This document shows, piece by piece, positions 6,874 through 7,949 of a stretch of DNA of 7,949 nucleotides. Where the stretch lies: positions 1 to 7,949 of the forward strand of contig CALBZH010000031.1 in assembly GCA_937889795.1 (NCBI GenBank). Reading direction: 5' to 3'. Under the pieces are notes generated by a model that was not told the origin of the DNA, searched no databases, and saw nothing but the letters and a program-made list of their open reading frames with translations. Positions within the stretch are counted from its first letter, which is position 1. Each line of letters starts with the position of its first letter. A program made the translations under genes and the position numbers. The DNA is from an uncultured Syntrophobacteraceae bacterium (GTDB lineage Bacteria > Desulfobacterota > Syntrophobacteria > Syntrophobacterales > Syntrophobacteraceae).

Positions 6874-7177
6874 ATTTGAGATTAGACGCGATGGAGACAG
6901 GCTTGAAGTCATCCTCCTGGGCGACCTGACCGCCTCCGTGGTCCCGGTCCTCAAACCCGCGCTCATGAGTGCGCTGGAGGAGGGGGGGACGGAGGTCGAG
7001 TTCGATTTTGACAAAACCGTCGTCATCGACTCCACCGGCATCGGATTTCTGATCGCCGCCTACAACAGCCTTCAAAAGAAAACCGGGACCGTTCGCATCG
7101 TTCAGGCGTCCAACGACATCTTTCGCCTGCTTCAGAGCATGCGGCTTGAAAAGCGGCTCAGCGTAGCGACCCGCTAG
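6866..7177 (+). CDS. STAS-domain anti-sigma factor antagonist-like protein (RsbV/SpoIIAA type)
   Basis: A 103-residue single STAS domain. The diagnostic motif VIDSTGIGFL (53-62) places Ser56 directly after Asp55, the position phosphorylated in Bacillus RsbV (DSTG) and SpoIIAA (DSSG). It should therefore be phosphorylated by the RsbW-type kinase encoded just upstream and dephosphorylated by the PP2C domain of the fusion regulator. In the established mechanism the unphosphorylated form binds the kinase and frees its target. Length is normal for the family. The start is GTG (6866) with AGGAG 5 nt upstream, overlapping the kinase gene by 8 nt. No transmembrane or other domain is attached, so it is a cytoplasmic switch. 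Its final partner could be an anti-sigma factor, as for Bacillus RsbV, or a diguanylate cyclase or FlgM, as for Pseudomonas HsbA. Confidence 0.92.
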   Translation: MSEFEIRRDGDRLEVILLGDLTASVVPVLKPALMSALEEGGTEVEFDFDKTVVIDSTGIGFLIAAYNSLQKKTGTVRIVQASNDIFRLLQSMRLEKRLSVATR

Positions 7178-7194
7178 ACACGGAGGAAGACAGC

Positions 7195-7949
7195 ATGAAC
7201 ATGCAGGACGACCTGCTCAGGGATTTCGTCGCCGAAGCACGCGAGCACCTTGGGGACATCGAAATGGACCTGCTCACGATCGAAGAGGGGGGGGCCGACA
7301 TCGACGAGGAGCTCGTCAACAAGGTGTTCCGGGCGGCGCATTCGATCAAAGGCGGCAGCAGCTTCTTCGGGCTGACGAAGATCAAGGAGCTGGCACACAA
7401 GGCGGAAACCGTCCTGGACATGATCCGGTCGCGCCAGATGGTGCCGAACCCCGAGATCACGAACATTCTCCTGGCTGCGTTCGATCGGCTGCGAGACATG
7501 ATCAACAACGTGGACGAGAGCGAAGACGTCGACATTTTCGAGCATGTCGCCAGCCTGACCCAGCTTGCTTCCTCGTACCTGCCCGAAAACCGGAAAGAGT
7601 CCCTCACTCAGGTGGCCATCCTGCAGCCCAGCGAGGACGTTCAGCCGGTGGCGGTCCCCCAAATCGATTTCGATCGGGCGCGGCGCACGGGTCAGTACAT
7701 CTACCTGATCCTGTTCGACCTCATCCACGACATCGAACGGAAGGGCAAGAACGTCCTCCAGGTGTTCAAGGACCTGCTCGCGTCCGGCGAAATCCTGGAC
7801 TGCGCGCCGGACTTTGATGCGGTCGGCACCCTCGACGATCCGATCTCCAACCAGATTCCGCTGCGCATGACGTTTGCCTCGATCATCGAGCCGGACGTCA
7901 TAGGCGTCCTTTTCGAGGTGTCGGACGAAAAGATCGAGCTGCTGTTCGA
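7195..7949 (+). CDS. cheA: CheA-type histidine kinase, N-terminal part (runs off the window)
   Basis: An open frame of 251 codons that continues past the right edge. An Hpt (P1) domain at about 1-110 carries the phosphorylatable His49 in AHSIKGGSSFFGL, the strong CheA signature. After a linker (about 128-156), residues 157-251 form a mixed helix-strand region beginning IDFDRARRTGQYIY, in the place of the P2 response-regulator-binding domain. Dimerisation, ATPase and CheW-like domains would lie beyond the window, so catalytic competence cannot be judged. The ATG at 7195 has GGAGG (7182-7186) 8 nt before it and lies 17 nt after the STAS gene, so it probably belongs to the same operon. A second ATG at 7201 is possible. 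Genes further downstream would show whether it belongs to a chemosensory array or to an alternative-function system. Confidence 0.85.
   Translation, partial: MNMQDDLLRDFVAEAREHLGDIEMDLLTIEEGGADIDEELVNKVFRAAHSIKGGSSFFGLTKIKELAHKAETVLDMIRSRQMVPNPEITNILLAAFDRLRDMINNVDESEDVDIFEHVASLTQLASSYLPENRKESLTQVAILQPSEDVQPVAVPQIDFDRARRTGQYIYLILFDLIHDIERKGKNVLQVFKDLLASGEILDCAPDFDAVGTLDDPISNQIPLRMTFASIIEPDVIGVLFEVSDEKIELLF

Overview
The window is GC-rich and carries one co-directional block of signalling genes on the + strand. Gene spacing runs from 17 nt gaps to 8 nt overlaps, so it reads as a single operon whose last gene runs off the right edge. The organism is probably a Gram-negative delta-proteobacterium in the broad sense (Desulfobacterota). 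The reasons are the dense hybrid-kinase and receiver gene content, a strong sigma-54-type promoter match upstream, and a CheA whose post-Hpt region resembles those I associate with that group. This placement is inference; no rRNA or taxon-specific marker is present.

Layout. Bases 1-511 hold no convincing gene. They contain a sigma-54 -24/-12 element (205-221), short direct repeats upstream of it, and a 13-bp hairpin (295-336) in what would be a leader of about 280 nt. Then come: (1) a 1144-residue membrane hybrid histidine kinase (512-3946) with a shortened PhnD-like periplasmic region, two PAS domains, HisKA, HATPase, two receivers and Hpt; (2) a CheY-like single receiver (3963-4358); (3) a four-domain response regulator, receiver-GGDEF-receiver-PP2C/SpoIIE (4355-6433); (4) an RsbW-type serine kinase (6430-6873); (5) a STAS-domain anti-sigma-factor-antagonist-like protein (6866-7177); (6) the N-terminal third or so of a CheA-type kinase (7195 to the edge).

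How they may work together. The hybrid kinase would feed phosphate to its own receivers and Hpt, and from there to the stand-alone receiver and the two receivers of the fusion protein. In the fusion protein, one receiver precedes a diguanylate cyclase with intact GGEEF and I-site, and the other precedes a PP2C phosphatase with all expected acidic metal ligands. The phosphatase, the RsbW-type kinase and the STAS protein form a complete partner-switching module. The operon therefore physically joins a His-Asp phosphorelay, c-di-GMP synthesis and a Ser-phosphorylation switch. The closest established logic I know is the Pseudomonas HptB-HsbR-HsbA-HsbD pathway, but the domains here are packaged differently. 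No sigma factor is visible in the window, so the final target is unknown.
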